36,035 nucleotides of DNA from positions 1 to 36,035 of the forward strand of contig JAKSQD010000016.1 in the NCBI GenBank assembly GCA_024404315.1, in the 5' to 3' direction. The position numbers were made by a program, and so were the translations under genes. The DNA comes from Oscillospiraceae bacterium (GTDB taxonomy: Bacteria > Bacillota > Clostridia > Oscillospirales > Oscillospiraceae). Below the pieces are notes generated by a model. The model saw only the letters and a program-made list of their open reading frames with translations, did no database searches and was not told the origin of the DNA. Below are positions 1 to 8,919 of this stretch, in pieces. Each line of letters begins with the position of its first letter. Position 1 is the first letter of the stretch.

Positions 1-144
1 TGGGAGTGAAAGGACAAGCAAGGCGCACATTCGACGATTGTGCGGTGTTGCCTAAAGAGCCGCCCGGCAGGACTGTTTGACGGACAGACTCTGAGGATGA
101 AATACACCGCAGGAAAATCTGCGGTGGAGTATGCTTTTCAAGCT
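1..144 (-). ncRNA. Putative structured RNA or long leader (partial)
   Basis: Downstream of the promoter at 151-179 the minus strand has no open frame with a ribosome-binding site. It holds a near-perfect hairpin at about 106-126 (arms CACCGCAG/CTGCGGTG) and another around 23-42 (arms GCACA/TGTGC). This could be a small RNA or the 5' leader of a gene beyond the edge. I could not match it to tmRNA, RNase P RNA, SRP RNA or a riboswitch core that I know. 6S RNA cannot be ruled out. Confidence 0.4.
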
Positions 145-150
145 AGGGGT

Positions 151-179
151 AGTATAGCACAGTGTTGATGTGGAATCAA
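151..179 (-). promoter_or_regulatory. Sigma-A promoter of leftward transcript
   Basis: On the minus strand TTGATT (174-179) and TATACT (151-156) are separated by exactly 17 bases, close to the vegetative consensus. Transcription would start near 144 and run left out of the window. It fires away from cinA, so it serves whatever lies left of base 1. Confidence 0.7.
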
Positions 180-280
180 GCATAAAAGGTGATTTTTTCA
201 GAAAAATAAGAAAAATTCGCCATTTGCCCTCTTATTTTTGGGGAAATATCCCCTGCTTTTGGACGAGCGTGAAAAGAAAG

Positions 281-321
281 AACAAACAGGTTTCAAACCC
301 GGCAAGAGGGCTGAAACCTGT
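281..321 (-). terminator. Rho-independent terminator of thiI-cinA
   Basis: Perfect 10-bp arms ACAGGTTTCA (286-295) and TGAAACCTGT (312-321) with a 16-base loop. Reading leftward, the stem is followed by a T-rich tract (TTGTTCTTTCTTTTC). It lies 36 bases beyond the cinA stop codon. Confidence 0.75.
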
Positions 322-356
322 CAAAAAAGTGAAATTGGAAACTTTTTCCACCTTGT

Positions 357-830
357 TTAGCGGCCGCAGTAGGCAATCAGAAGCTTGAGGGCAAAATCCA
401 CAGCTCCACGGCGGATGCTCTCCCGGTCGTTGCCCAGGTGTTCGGGCTTGTAGACGTGGGTCTCTTTGCCGTCGGAGAGCGCCAGATAGACGCAGCCCAC
501 GGGGTTGCCCCGCTCATCGCTGTCCGGCCCGGCCACGCCGGTGACGGAAACGCCCAGGTCAGCGCCCATGATGTTCCGCACGCCCTCGGCCATTTCCTTG
601 GCGGTCTGAGGGGAGACCGCCCCAAATTCATCCAGCGTTTCCCGGGAAACGCCCACGACTTTGTGCTTGATTTCTGTCCAGTAGGACACTACGCCGCCCA
701 CAAACACGCTGGACGAACCAGCCAGATCCGTGAGCGCTGCCGCAATCATGCCGCCGGTGCAGCTCTCCGCCGTGGAGACGGTCAGGTGGTGGGCTTTCAG
801 TTGTTCCAAAACGAATTTGCGTTGATCCAT
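357..830 (-). CDS. pncC: Nicotinamide-nucleotide amidase, CinA C-terminal domain family (PncC)
   Basis: About 157 residues, the length of a stand-alone CinA C-terminal domain such as YgaD/PncC; the N-terminal COG1058 domain of full-length CinA is absent. Family hallmarks are the AESCTGG motif near the N-terminus and GVAGPDSDERGNPVG near residue 105. The family deamidates nicotinamide mononucleotide to nicotinate mononucleotide for NAD recycling in the cytoplasm. I chose the ATG at 830 because an AGGAG lies 8 bases upstream; the in-frame GTG at 839 overlaps that Shine-Dalgarno sequence. It follows thiI by about 50 bases and shares its terminator, so the two are probably cotranscribed. Family assignment is secure; the exact substrate is inferred. 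Confidence 0.9.
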   Translation of the reverse strand: MDQRKFVLEQLKAHHLTVSTAESCTGGMIAAALTDLAGSSSVFVGGVVSYWTEIKHKVVGVSRETLDEFGAVSPQTAKEMAEGVRNIMGADLGVSVTGVAGPDSDERGNPVGCVYLALSDGKETHVYKPEHLGNDRESIRRGAVDFALKLLIAYCGR

Positions 831-882
831 GGTGGTCACTCCTTTGGGCAGGGGTTTGGGTAGGGGGATGGATGGTGGTGTG

Positions 883-2067
883 TTATCCCTTTGCTCGCAT
901 CACGACCCGCTCGATACCGGCCACGGCCTCCTTGCACAGACCCTCAAAGTCATAGTTGCACTCGATGTCGGCGAAGTCGGCGGGCTTGGGGTTGGTCTTG
1001 GGATGACGGGGGGTAAAGACGGTACAACAGTCCTCATAGGGGAGGATGGAGGTTTCAAAGGTGCCAATCTTCCGGGCGATACGGACAATTTCTTCCTTGT
1101 CCATGCCGATGACGGGGCGGAAAACGGGCATGGAGATGGCGGCCTGGGTGCAGGCCATGGCGCTCATGGTCTGGCTGGCCACCTGACCCATACTTTCGCC
1201 GGTGACGAGACCCTCAGCGCCGATTTCCTCCGCCACCAGCTCGGAAATGCGCATCATAAAGCGGCGCATAGCCAGGGTGAAGTAGGGCTCGGGACAGCTG
1301 CGGCGCAGCTCCTCTTGAATTTTGGTGAAGGGGACAATGTGAACCACCGCCCGGCCACAGTAGGGAGCGACGAGAGCGGCCAGCTCCAGAACCTTTTCTT
1401 TTGCCTCGTTGGAGGTGTAGGGGTAGGAGAAGAAGTGAATCATCTCCAGCGCCAGGCCACGCTTTGCCATCATGTAGCAGGCCACGGGGGAATCAATGCC
1501 GCCGGAGAGCAGCGCCAGCGCCTTGCCGCCCACGCCGACGGGCAGACCGCCAGCGCCGGGGTCGGGGTTGGCGTGGACGTAGCCGGAGAAATCACGAACC
1601 TCCAGACGGACGGTCATTTCCGGGTTGTGGACATCAACCTTCAGATTGGGATAAGCCTCGTTAATCAAACCGCCCACATACTGACTCAGCTCGATGGAGG
1701 TCATGGGGAAGGTCTTATCGGCACGCTTGCTCTCCACCTTAAAGCTCTTGGCGGTGCGCAGCTGGTCGTCCAGGTAGGTCTTGACGGCCTCAAAAAAAGC
1801 ATCGGGGTCTTTGGCGCAGCCGTGCGCCCGGGACATCCGCACCACGCCGAAGACCTTTTTCAGCGCCTCCCATGCGCCCTCCATATCGCACTCCACGCCG
1901 GCCTTGGGCTCCACATAGACGGTGGACTGGCGGGAATAGACACGGAACTTTCCGTAGGGATGCAGGCGGCGGGTGATGTTGGCCATGAGGCGCTCTTCAA
2001 AGCGGCGGCGGTTCAGACCCTTGAGGACAATTTCGCCCTGCTTGAGGAGAAAAATCTCGTTGTTCAT
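883..2067 (-). CDS. thiI: tRNA 4-thiouridine sulfurtransferase ThiI
   Basis: 394 residues: an N-terminal ferredoxin-like/THUMP region (about 1-165) for tRNA binding, then a PP-loop ATP pyrophosphatase domain with SGGIDS at 188-193. It adenylates U8 of tRNA before sulfur transfer and may also supply sulfur for thiamine thiazole. The C-terminal rhodanese domain of E. coli ThiI is missing, as is usual in Firmicutes; a DCC pair at about 347-348 lies where a conserved Cys is expected. In many Firmicutes a dedicated cysteine desulfurase gene is adjacent, but here the upstream neighbour is xpt, divergently oriented, so the sulfur donor must be elsewhere. The ATG at 2067 is preceded by a modest GAAAGAGAG. 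Confidence 0.95.
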   Translation of the reverse strand: MNNEIFLLKQGEIVLKGLNRRRFEERLMANITRRLHPYGKFRVYSRQSTVYVEPKAGVECDMEGAWEALKKVFGVVRMSRAHGCAKDPDAFFEAVKTYLDDQLRTAKSFKVESKRADKTFPMTSIELSQYVGGLINEAYPNLKVDVHNPEMTVRLEVRDFSGYVHANPDPGAGGLPVGVGGKALALLSGGIDSPVACYMMAKRGLALEMIHFFSYPYTSNEAKEKVLELAALVAPYCGRAVVHIVPFTKIQEELRRSCPEPYFTLAMRRFMMRISELVAEEIGAEGLVTGESMGQVASQTMSAMACTQAAISMPVFRPVIGMDKEEIVRIARKIGTFETSILPYEDCCTVFTPRHPKTNPKPADFADIECNYDFEGLCKEAVAGIERVVMRAKG

Positions 2068-2181
2068 CTATGGTACTCTCTTTCTTGGAAAAATCGGGAA
2101 AAAGGGAACGTCAGCGGCGGAAAAACGGGGAAAGCTTCCCCCTCCGCCCAGCACAATGGCGCTGCGTTGGGTTTGCCCTTT

Positions 2182-2210
2182 ATTGTACCCCAGAGCGGGG
2201 GGAATTTCAA
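2182..2210 (-). promoter_or_regulatory. Promoter of thiI-pncC
   Basis: On the minus strand TTGAAA (2205-2210) and TACAAT (2182-2187) are spaced 17 bases. The predicted start near 2175 gives thiI a leader of about 108 bases. It is back to back with the xpt promoter at 2243-2271. Confidence 0.65.
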
Positions 2211-2242
2211 GGAAGCGGGACAACTTTTTTCTGATTTTGCTC

Positions 2243-2271
2243 TTGTGCGGAGAGGGGAAATCAGGTAAAAT
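2243..2271 (+). promoter_or_regulatory. Probable promoter of xpt
   Basis: TTGTGC (2243-2248), a 17-base spacer, then TAAAAT (2266-2271). If used, the mRNA starts near 2278 and the inverted-repeat element at 2336-2478 becomes part of a roughly 240-base leader. No purine-riboswitch core is visible between the promoter and xpt. Confidence 0.45.
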
Positions 2272-2335
2272 AAACTGAATTTTAAAAGGTGGGGTAAAAA
2301 CCTCATCTACGGTGTTGGATTTCAAAGGTTCTAGG

Positions 2336-2478
2336 AAAGTGGGTTGTTATCTGCTGGAATCACCCCTCAGTCAGCTTCGCTGCTAGGGCAATCACCCCCC
2401 TGTCAGCTAACGCTGACAGAATTGATGTGGCACGGCGTAAGCCGTGACGGAGGGGTGAAAAGATGCACAACCCACTTT
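2336..2478. repeat. MITE/REP-like inverted-repeat element
   Basis: A 143-base element bounded by perfect 12-bp inverted repeats AAAGTGGGTTGT (2336-2347) and ACAACCCACTTT (2467-2478). A second nested pair with one mismatch lies at 2361-2373 and 2445-2457 (CACCCCTCAGTCA / TGACGGAGGGGTG). Inside are three tight hairpins: CAGC/GCTG (2372-2382), CTGTCAGC/GCTGACAG (2400-2419) and CACGGC/GCCGTG (2431-2446). It has no coding capacity. I see no clear target-site duplication, so whether it is mobile or a REP-type palindrome remains open. Confidence 0.7.
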
Positions 2479-2518
2479 GATACGAACACTATTTCAAAAG
2501 CAAAGAGGGAGACAGCAA

Positions 2519-3088
2519 ATGAAACTTCTGGAAGATCGAATCCTGCGGGAAGGTGTCGTGGTAGACGACCAGATTTTAAAGGTGGATGGATTCTTGAATC
2601 ATCAGATGGATGTCACGCTGTTTGTGGAGATGGGCAAAGAGTGGGCCAGGCTCTTTGGACCGGAAAACGTGACCAAAATCATCACCATTGAGTCAAGCGG
2701 CATCGGTATTGCCTGCGTAGCGGCGGAGCAGTTTAACTGCCCGGTCATCTTTGCCAAAAAAGCCGCCTCCAAGAGCATCGCCGGTGAGGTGTATACCGCT
2801 GACGTGCACTCCTCCGCCAACGGAGACCTGCACCACCTGATGGTGTCCAAGCAATTTCTCCGTCCCGAGGACAAAGTGCTGCTGATTGACGACTTCCTGG
2901 CCAACGGCGCCGCTCTGGGCGGTATGGTGGAGCTGGTGCGCCAGTCGGGAGCCACGCTGGTGGGCGCTGGCATCGCCGTGGAAAAGGCGTTTCTGTCCGG
3001 CGGTCAGCGCATCCGTGATAAAGGCGTAAGAGTGGAATCTCTGGCTAAAATTAAGTCCCTTGCGGGCGGAAAAATCGAGTTTTGTTAA
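2519..3088 (+). CDS. xpt: Xanthine phosphoribosyltransferase
   Basis: 189 residues, matching Bacillus Xpt in length. The PRPP-binding motif VLLIDDFLANG lies near residue 122, and the N-terminus (KLLEDRILREG) is typical of the family. The cytoplasmic enzyme converts xanthine and PRPP to XMP for purine salvage. The ATG at 2519 follows AGAGGGAG at good spacing; longer in-frame starts lie inside the upstream inverted repeat and are unlikely. Unlike many Firmicutes xpt genes it has no pbuX partner and no recognisable purine riboswitch. No clear terminator follows, so some read-through toward ppdK is possible. Confidence 0.94.
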   Translation: MKLLEDRILREGVVVDDQILKVDGFLNHQMDVTLFVEMGKEWARLFGPENVTKIITIESSGIGIACVAAEQFNCPVIFAKKAASKSIAGEVYTADVHSSANGDLHHLMVSKQFLRPEDKVLLIDDFLANGAALGGMVELVRQSGATLVGAGIAVEKAFLSGGQRIRDKGVRVESLAKIKSLAGGKIEFC

Positions 3089-3260
3089 GAGGCTATCCCT
3101 AATAGACGTACCTTCCCTTGCGGCGTTTTGCGCCCCTGCCAAAGTCTGGCCGCTCCAATCAGCATCCACCTATGGCGTACATTTGTTGTGCAAAACTCTG
3201 TGGAAACTGTGAATAACCGACCAAAGGGAAAAGCGCTCTGCTCTCATCGACACAAAAGGT
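3089..3260. other. Intergenic region after xpt, no gene seen
   Basis: No frame with a plausible start and ribosome-binding site, and no strong terminator after xpt. A TTATTCACA on the reverse strand near 3205 matches the DnaA-box consensus, but it is isolated. Confidence 0.5.
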
Positions 3261-3303
3261 CAATTTTGCGCCCACTTATCTAAAAGTGGTGGTTGCAAAA
3301 TTG
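3261..3303. promoter_or_regulatory. Nested palindrome overlapping the ppdK -35 box
   Basis: Outer arms CAATTTTGC (3261-3269) and GCAAAATTG (3295-3303) are a perfect 9-bp inverted repeat. They enclose inner arms CCACTT (3272-3277) and AAGTGG (3284-3289). The right outer arm contains most of the -35 hexamer (3293-3298). This fits an operator for a dimeric or tetrameric regulator. As RNA it would also fold, but no T-tract follows, so a terminator is less likely. Confidence 0.55.
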
Positions 3304-3320
3304 AAAATATTTGTTATAAT
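3293..3320 (+). promoter_or_regulatory. ppdK promoter
   Basis: TTGCAA (3293-3298), 16-base spacer, perfect TATAAT (3315-3320). The predicted start is near 3327, about 100 bases before the ppdK ATG. Confidence 0.75.
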
Positions 3321-3332
3321 GAAAAGTGTTAA

Positions 3333-3396
3333 ACCTCCGATTCTTCTGGAAACGGAGGTCGCACAGTCTCTTGTGTCAGAGGGGACGTAGAGACTG
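3333..3396 (+). promoter_or_regulatory. Two-hairpin 5' leader of ppdK
   Basis: First hairpin: arms ACCTCCG (3333-3339) and CGGAGGT (3353-3359). Second: arms CAGTCTCT (3364-3371) and AGAGACTG (3389-3396). The first left arm is anti-Shine-Dalgarno-like, so it could also pair with the AGGAG at 3414-3418. Both stems are perfect. A role in mRNA stability or translational control is inferred. Confidence 0.5.
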
Positions 3397-3427
3397 GTCT
3401 ATTTTTACAATAAAGGAGAAATGCAAA

Positions 3428-6055
<2,628 letters not shown>

Positions 6056-6107
6056 GTTGGAACCCTTTGGGTTTTGCTGCTGCGAACGGTGAATCGCTAA
6101 AAAATCG

Positions 6108-6142
6108 CTCCCCGGTCTCGGATGAGGTCGGGGAGTTTGTCT
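6108..6142 (+). terminator. ppdK terminator
   Basis: Arms CTCCCCG (6108-6114) and CGGGGAG (6129-6135) followed by TTTGTCT, about 50 bases after the ppdK stop. Confidence 0.75.
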
Positions 6143-6152
6143 ACCCCCTACC

Positions 6153-6181
6153 TTGACAATCCTCCCAATCTCCACTATCAT
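6153..6181 (+). promoter_or_regulatory. Promoter of the C-S lyase gene
   Basis: Perfect TTGACA (6153-6158), 17-base spacer, TATCAT (6176-6181). The start near 6188 leaves a short leader of about 30 bases. Confidence 0.75.
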
Positions 6182-6218
6182 GAACCTATCCAAACACAAC
6201 GACCAGGGAGGAACCCCC

Positions 6219-7430
6219 ATGAAATATGATTTTACAAGTGTGATGGAGCGACGGGGCAAGGATGCCATTGCGGTGGATCTGCTGGGAGCGCCCGGTGGAT
6301 TTGCGCCCGGAGCGCCCAAGGACGGCTTCGACCCCATTCCCATGTGGGTGGCGGACATGAATTTCCCCACCGTGCCCACCATTCAGCAGGCCATGGTGGA
6401 GCGCATCCAGCACCCGGCCTTTGGCTACTTCGCCCCCCGTGAGGAGTATTACAGCGCCATCATCCGCTGGCAGGAGCGGCGCAACGGTGTGCAGGGTTTG
6501 AAACCGGAGCACATCGGTTATGAAAACGGCGTGCTGGGCGGCGTGGTCAGCGCCCTGAACGTGCTCTGTTCCCGGGGGGACAAGGTGCTGGTTCACTCTC
6601 CCACCTACATCGGCTTCACCAGCAGCCTGAAAAACAACGGCTACGAGGCGGTTCATAGTCCACTGGTGGCGGACACGGACGGAGTTTGGCGGATGGACTT
6701 TGACGATATGGAACGCAAGATTGTGGACAACCAAATCCACGCCGCCATCTTCTGTTCCCCTCACAATCCCTGTGGACGTGTCTGGGAGCGGTGGGAGATT
6801 GAGCGGGCGATGGAGGTTTACCGCAAGCATGATGTGTTCGTCATCTCGGACGAAATCTGGTCTGACCTCATCCTCGGCGACCATCGGCACATCCCCACCC
6901 AGTCCGTCAGCGAGGATGCCCGCAGCCGCACCGCCGCTTTTTACGCCCCCTCCAAAACCTTTAACCTGGCCGGTCTGGTGGGCAGCTATCACATTGTTTA
7001 CAACAAATGGCTGCGGGAGCGGATGGACAAGGAGTCCTCTCTCTGCCATTACAACTCCATGAACGTGCTGTCCATGTACGCCCTGATGGGCGCTTACGGC
7101 GAGGAGGGCGAGCGCTGGGTGGACGAGCTGCGCCAGGTGCTGACGGAAAATGTGGAGTATGCGTGCCGCTTCATCCGGGAGGAGCTACCCGGCGTGACCT
7201 GCGCCCAGCCCCAGGGCACCTATATGCTCTTTGTAGACTGCACAGAATGGTGCAAGCGCCACAATCAAACCATTGAACAGGTGGAGCGTGCGGCGTGGGA
7301 TGTGGGCGTAGCTGTCCAGGATGGTCAGATGTTTTTCGGCCCCTGCCATTTGAGAATCAACCTGGCTCTGCCCCTCTCCCGGGTGCAGGAAGCCTTGGAA
7401 CGCCTGAAAACCTATGTCTTCTGTGATTGA
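6219..7430 (+). CDS. MalY/PatB-family aminotransferase, putative C-S beta-lyase
   Basis: 403 residues of fold-type I PLP enzyme. The PLP lysine is Lys246 in APSKTFNLAG. Other family motifs are PMWVADMNF near 41, PHNPCGR at 181-187 and SDEIW at 210-214. This arrangement is typical of MalY/PatB cystathionine beta-lyases, which cleave cystathionine or related cysteine conjugates to pyruvate, ammonia and a thiol; general aminotransferase activity cannot be excluded. The ATG at 6219 has AGGGAGG about 7 bases upstream; the longer frame would start inside the promoter. It is a single-gene unit between the ppdK terminator and its own strong terminator. Codon use is ordinary (CGG, GAG), unlike ppdK. 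Confidence 0.9.
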   Translation: MKYDFTSVMERRGKDAIAVDLLGAPGGFAPGAPKDGFDPIPMWVADMNFPTVPTIQQAMVERIQHPAFGYFAPREEYYSAIIRWQERRNGVQGLKPEHIGYENGVLGGVVSALNVLCSRGDKVLVHSPTYIGFTSSLKNNGYEAVHSPLVADTDGVWRMDFDDMERKIVDNQIHAAIFCSPHNPCGRVWERWEIERAMEVYRKHDVFVISDEIWSDLILGDHRHIPTQSVSEDARSRTAAFYAPSKTFNLAGLVGSYHIVYNKWLRERMDKESSLCHYNSMNVLSMYALMGAYGEEGERWVDELRQVLTENVEYACRFIREELPGVTCAQPQGTYMLFVDCTEWCKRHNQTIEQVERAAWDVGVAVQDGQMFFGPCHLRINLALPLSRVQEALERLKTYVFCD

Positions 7431-7450
7431 GCGGAAGAACGGGAAAAAGG

Positions 7451-7489
7451 AAAAAACGCTGTCGCTCTGGTCGGGCGGCGGCGTTTTTT
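7451..7489. terminator. Bidirectional terminator after the C-S lyase gene
   Basis: Arms CGCTGTCGC (7457-7465) and GCGGCGGCG (7475-7483) pair over 9 bp with two wobbles. They are flanked by AAAAAA (7451-7456) and TTTTTT (7484-7489), so the signal works in both directions. Confidence 0.85.
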
Positions 7490-7810
7490 GGTGGGCTGGA
7501 TGGATACAAATGGTATAAAAGGAAAAAATGATACAAATAGGAATTGTTTGGGAGAGGAGAAGGAGGGAAGAAGAAAAACAAAACGTATTATTTTGTAAAA
7601 ATATACGAAATGAAATAGAAACAGAGGGCGGAGCCGCCCTCCTTTGCCGTCCCGTTCTGCCATCAGGGGGGCGCTGGCCGGGAGGAAACCGGCGGCGTTT
7701 GGGGGCGCTTCGTGGCACGCATCCGCTGCGCTGGGGAAGGCTGCCGCCGACCAGGGCGATGGAGCGCCACGCCGGGCGGAAAAAGAAGCGACACTCGCAC
7801 GGCGCCGAAC
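7490..7810. other. Gene-free stretch with AT-rich part and GC-rich block
   Basis: Positions 7490-7620 are AT-rich and carry a direct repeat GATACAAAT at 7503-7511 and 7530-7538. Positions 7622-7810 are abruptly GC-rich and begin with a 7-bp hairpin GAGGGCG/CGCCCTC (7624-7641). Several frames are open through the block, but none has a ribosome-binding site or recognisable protein features. It may be a dispersed intergenic repeat or a structured RNA; sequence alone does not decide. Confidence 0.4.
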
Positions 7811-7843
7811 AAAAAACGTCCCCGGCTCGGAGGGGAACCGGGG
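7811..7843 (-). terminator. Terminator of the dagK-mnmE-prmA unit
   Basis: On the minus strand, CCCCGG...CCGGGG arms (7838-7843 and 7820-7825) are followed, after ACG, by TTTTTT (7816-7811). It lies 17 bases past the prmA stop. Confidence 0.85.
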
Positions 7844-7859
7844 AAGAAGAGAGTCACAT

Positions 7860-8834
7860 TCAGTTTGCTTTTTTGCAAGTGTAGGCGACCCAACCATCCT
7901 TGCGGCGGGTTTCCAGAATGGCGAAGCCGTTCCGCAGGAGAGCGGCCTCTACGTCCTCGGCTCGGTGCTCGATGATGCCGGAGGTGAGGAAGATGCCGTC
8001 CTCGGCCAGGAATTGACCCACCACGTCGGTCAGGGGGATAATCACGTCGGCGATGATGTTAGCCAGCACCAGGTCATACTTGCCCGCCAGCTTCTGCTGC
8101 ATGGCGATGTCGGTGATGATGTCACCGGCGTAGACCTGGAACTCTTCCCCGATGCCGTTGAAGGAGGCGTTCTCCTGCGCCACCCGGGAGGCCTTGGGAT
8201 CGATGTCACAGCCCTTGGCGGTTTTGGCTCCGAGGCACAGAGCGGCGATGGCCAAAATACCGCTGCCTGTCCCCAGGTCAAGGACGTTATCATCAGTTTC
8301 CACATATTTTTCCACACCCTCCAAACAGAGGCGGGTGGTGCCATGGCTGCCCGTGCCGAAGATGAGGCCGGGGTTCAGGTAGAGTGGTGTCCGTCCCTCG
8401 GGGACATCCTCACCCCGCATCCACTCGGGAACCACATACAAACGCTCGCCCACGGGGAAGGGCTGATAGTACTTTTTCCAGTTGCTGGACCAGTCCTCCT
8501 CCCGTAGGGTGACGGTGGAGACAGCCAGCGTGCCGGTTTCCACGCCCACCCGCTGGCGGAAGCCTTCCAGTCCGGCGGTCACGTCGTCCAGGCGGTAGCG
8601 TCCATCCTCGTCGTCGGTGACGTAAAACTTGATGCGGGTGACACCCTTGCGGCTTTCAATGAGGCTCTCGTCCACGTCGTCCCAGAAGGGCTTTTGTTCG
8701 TCGGCGAAGTCGTTCAGGTCGTTCTCGTCCTCAAAGACCAGACCCACAATGCCACGGCCGGTCAGGTATGCTGCCAGCTCATCCATGCAGCCGGTCACGG
8801 TGTCGATGGACACCTCCAGCCAGTATTGATCCAT
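7860..8834 (-). CDS. prmA: Ribosomal protein L11 methyltransferase
   Basis: 324 residues. The N-terminal half is the PrmA substrate-recognition region. The C-terminal Rossmann methyltransferase carries SAM motif I (LDLGTGSGILAI, near 185-196), the acidic CDIDP motif and LVLANIIADV, the PrmA form of the NPPY-like motif. It trimethylates ribosomal protein L11. The ATG at 8834 has AAGGAG 11 bases upstream; the in-frame GTG at 8846 overlaps that site, so I prefer the ATG. It is the last gene of the minus-strand unit, 85 bases after the zinc-ribbon protein. In many Firmicutes prmA sits with dnaJ and rsmE, which are absent here. Confidence 0.95.
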   Translation of the reverse strand: MDQYWLEVSIDTVTGCMDELAAYLTGRGIVGLVFEDENDLNDFADEQKPFWDDVDESLIESRKGVTRIKFYVTDDEDGRYRLDDVTAGLEGFRQRVGVETGTLAVSTVTLREEDWSSNWKKYYQPFPVGERLYVVPEWMRGEDVPEGRTPLYLNPGLIFGTGSHGTTRLCLEGVEKYVETDDNVLDLGTGSGILAIAALCLGAKTAKGCDIDPKASRVAQENASFNGIGEEFQVYAGDIITDIAMQQKLAGKYDLVLANIIADVIIPLTDVVGQFLAEDGIFLTSGIIEHRAEDVEAALLRNGFAILETRRKDGWVAYTCKKAN

Positions 8835-8919
8835 AGTAAAGTACACTCCTTGTTATTTGGTGGGGGAAACGAGTTGCCGCTCCGGTGCGGGGGAAACTAT
8901 GCGAAAAATAAACTCGAAA

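Noticed and set aside
170-388. 72-codon plus-strand frame between the leftward promoter and cinA
   Set aside because: It runs through the cinA terminator and promoter -35 region, with no Shine-Dalgarno sequence.
829-2268. 479-codon open frame antisense to thiI
   Set aside because: Glycine- and histidine-rich low-complexity translation opposite a clear ThiI; no translation signals.
2272-2518. Purine riboswitch upstream of xpt
   Set aside because: I looked for the conserved loop and core sequences and found none; the region is instead filled by the inverted-repeat element.
3195-3215. DnaA-box-like TTATTCACA, and another near 17055
   Set aside because: Single matches to a 9-base degenerate consensus, not clustered and not next to dnaA, dnaN or an AT-rich unwinding element.
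3326-3427. N-terminal extension of PPDK starting at 3326
   Set aside because: It would read through both leader hairpins and lacks a ribosome-binding site. The ATG at 3428 has AGGAG at ideal spacing and gives the usual family N-terminus.
7412-7897. 161-codon minus-strand frame over the prmA terminator and GC-rich block
   Set aside because: It spans a strong terminator, overlaps the prmA 3' end and has a compositionally mixed translation without domain features.
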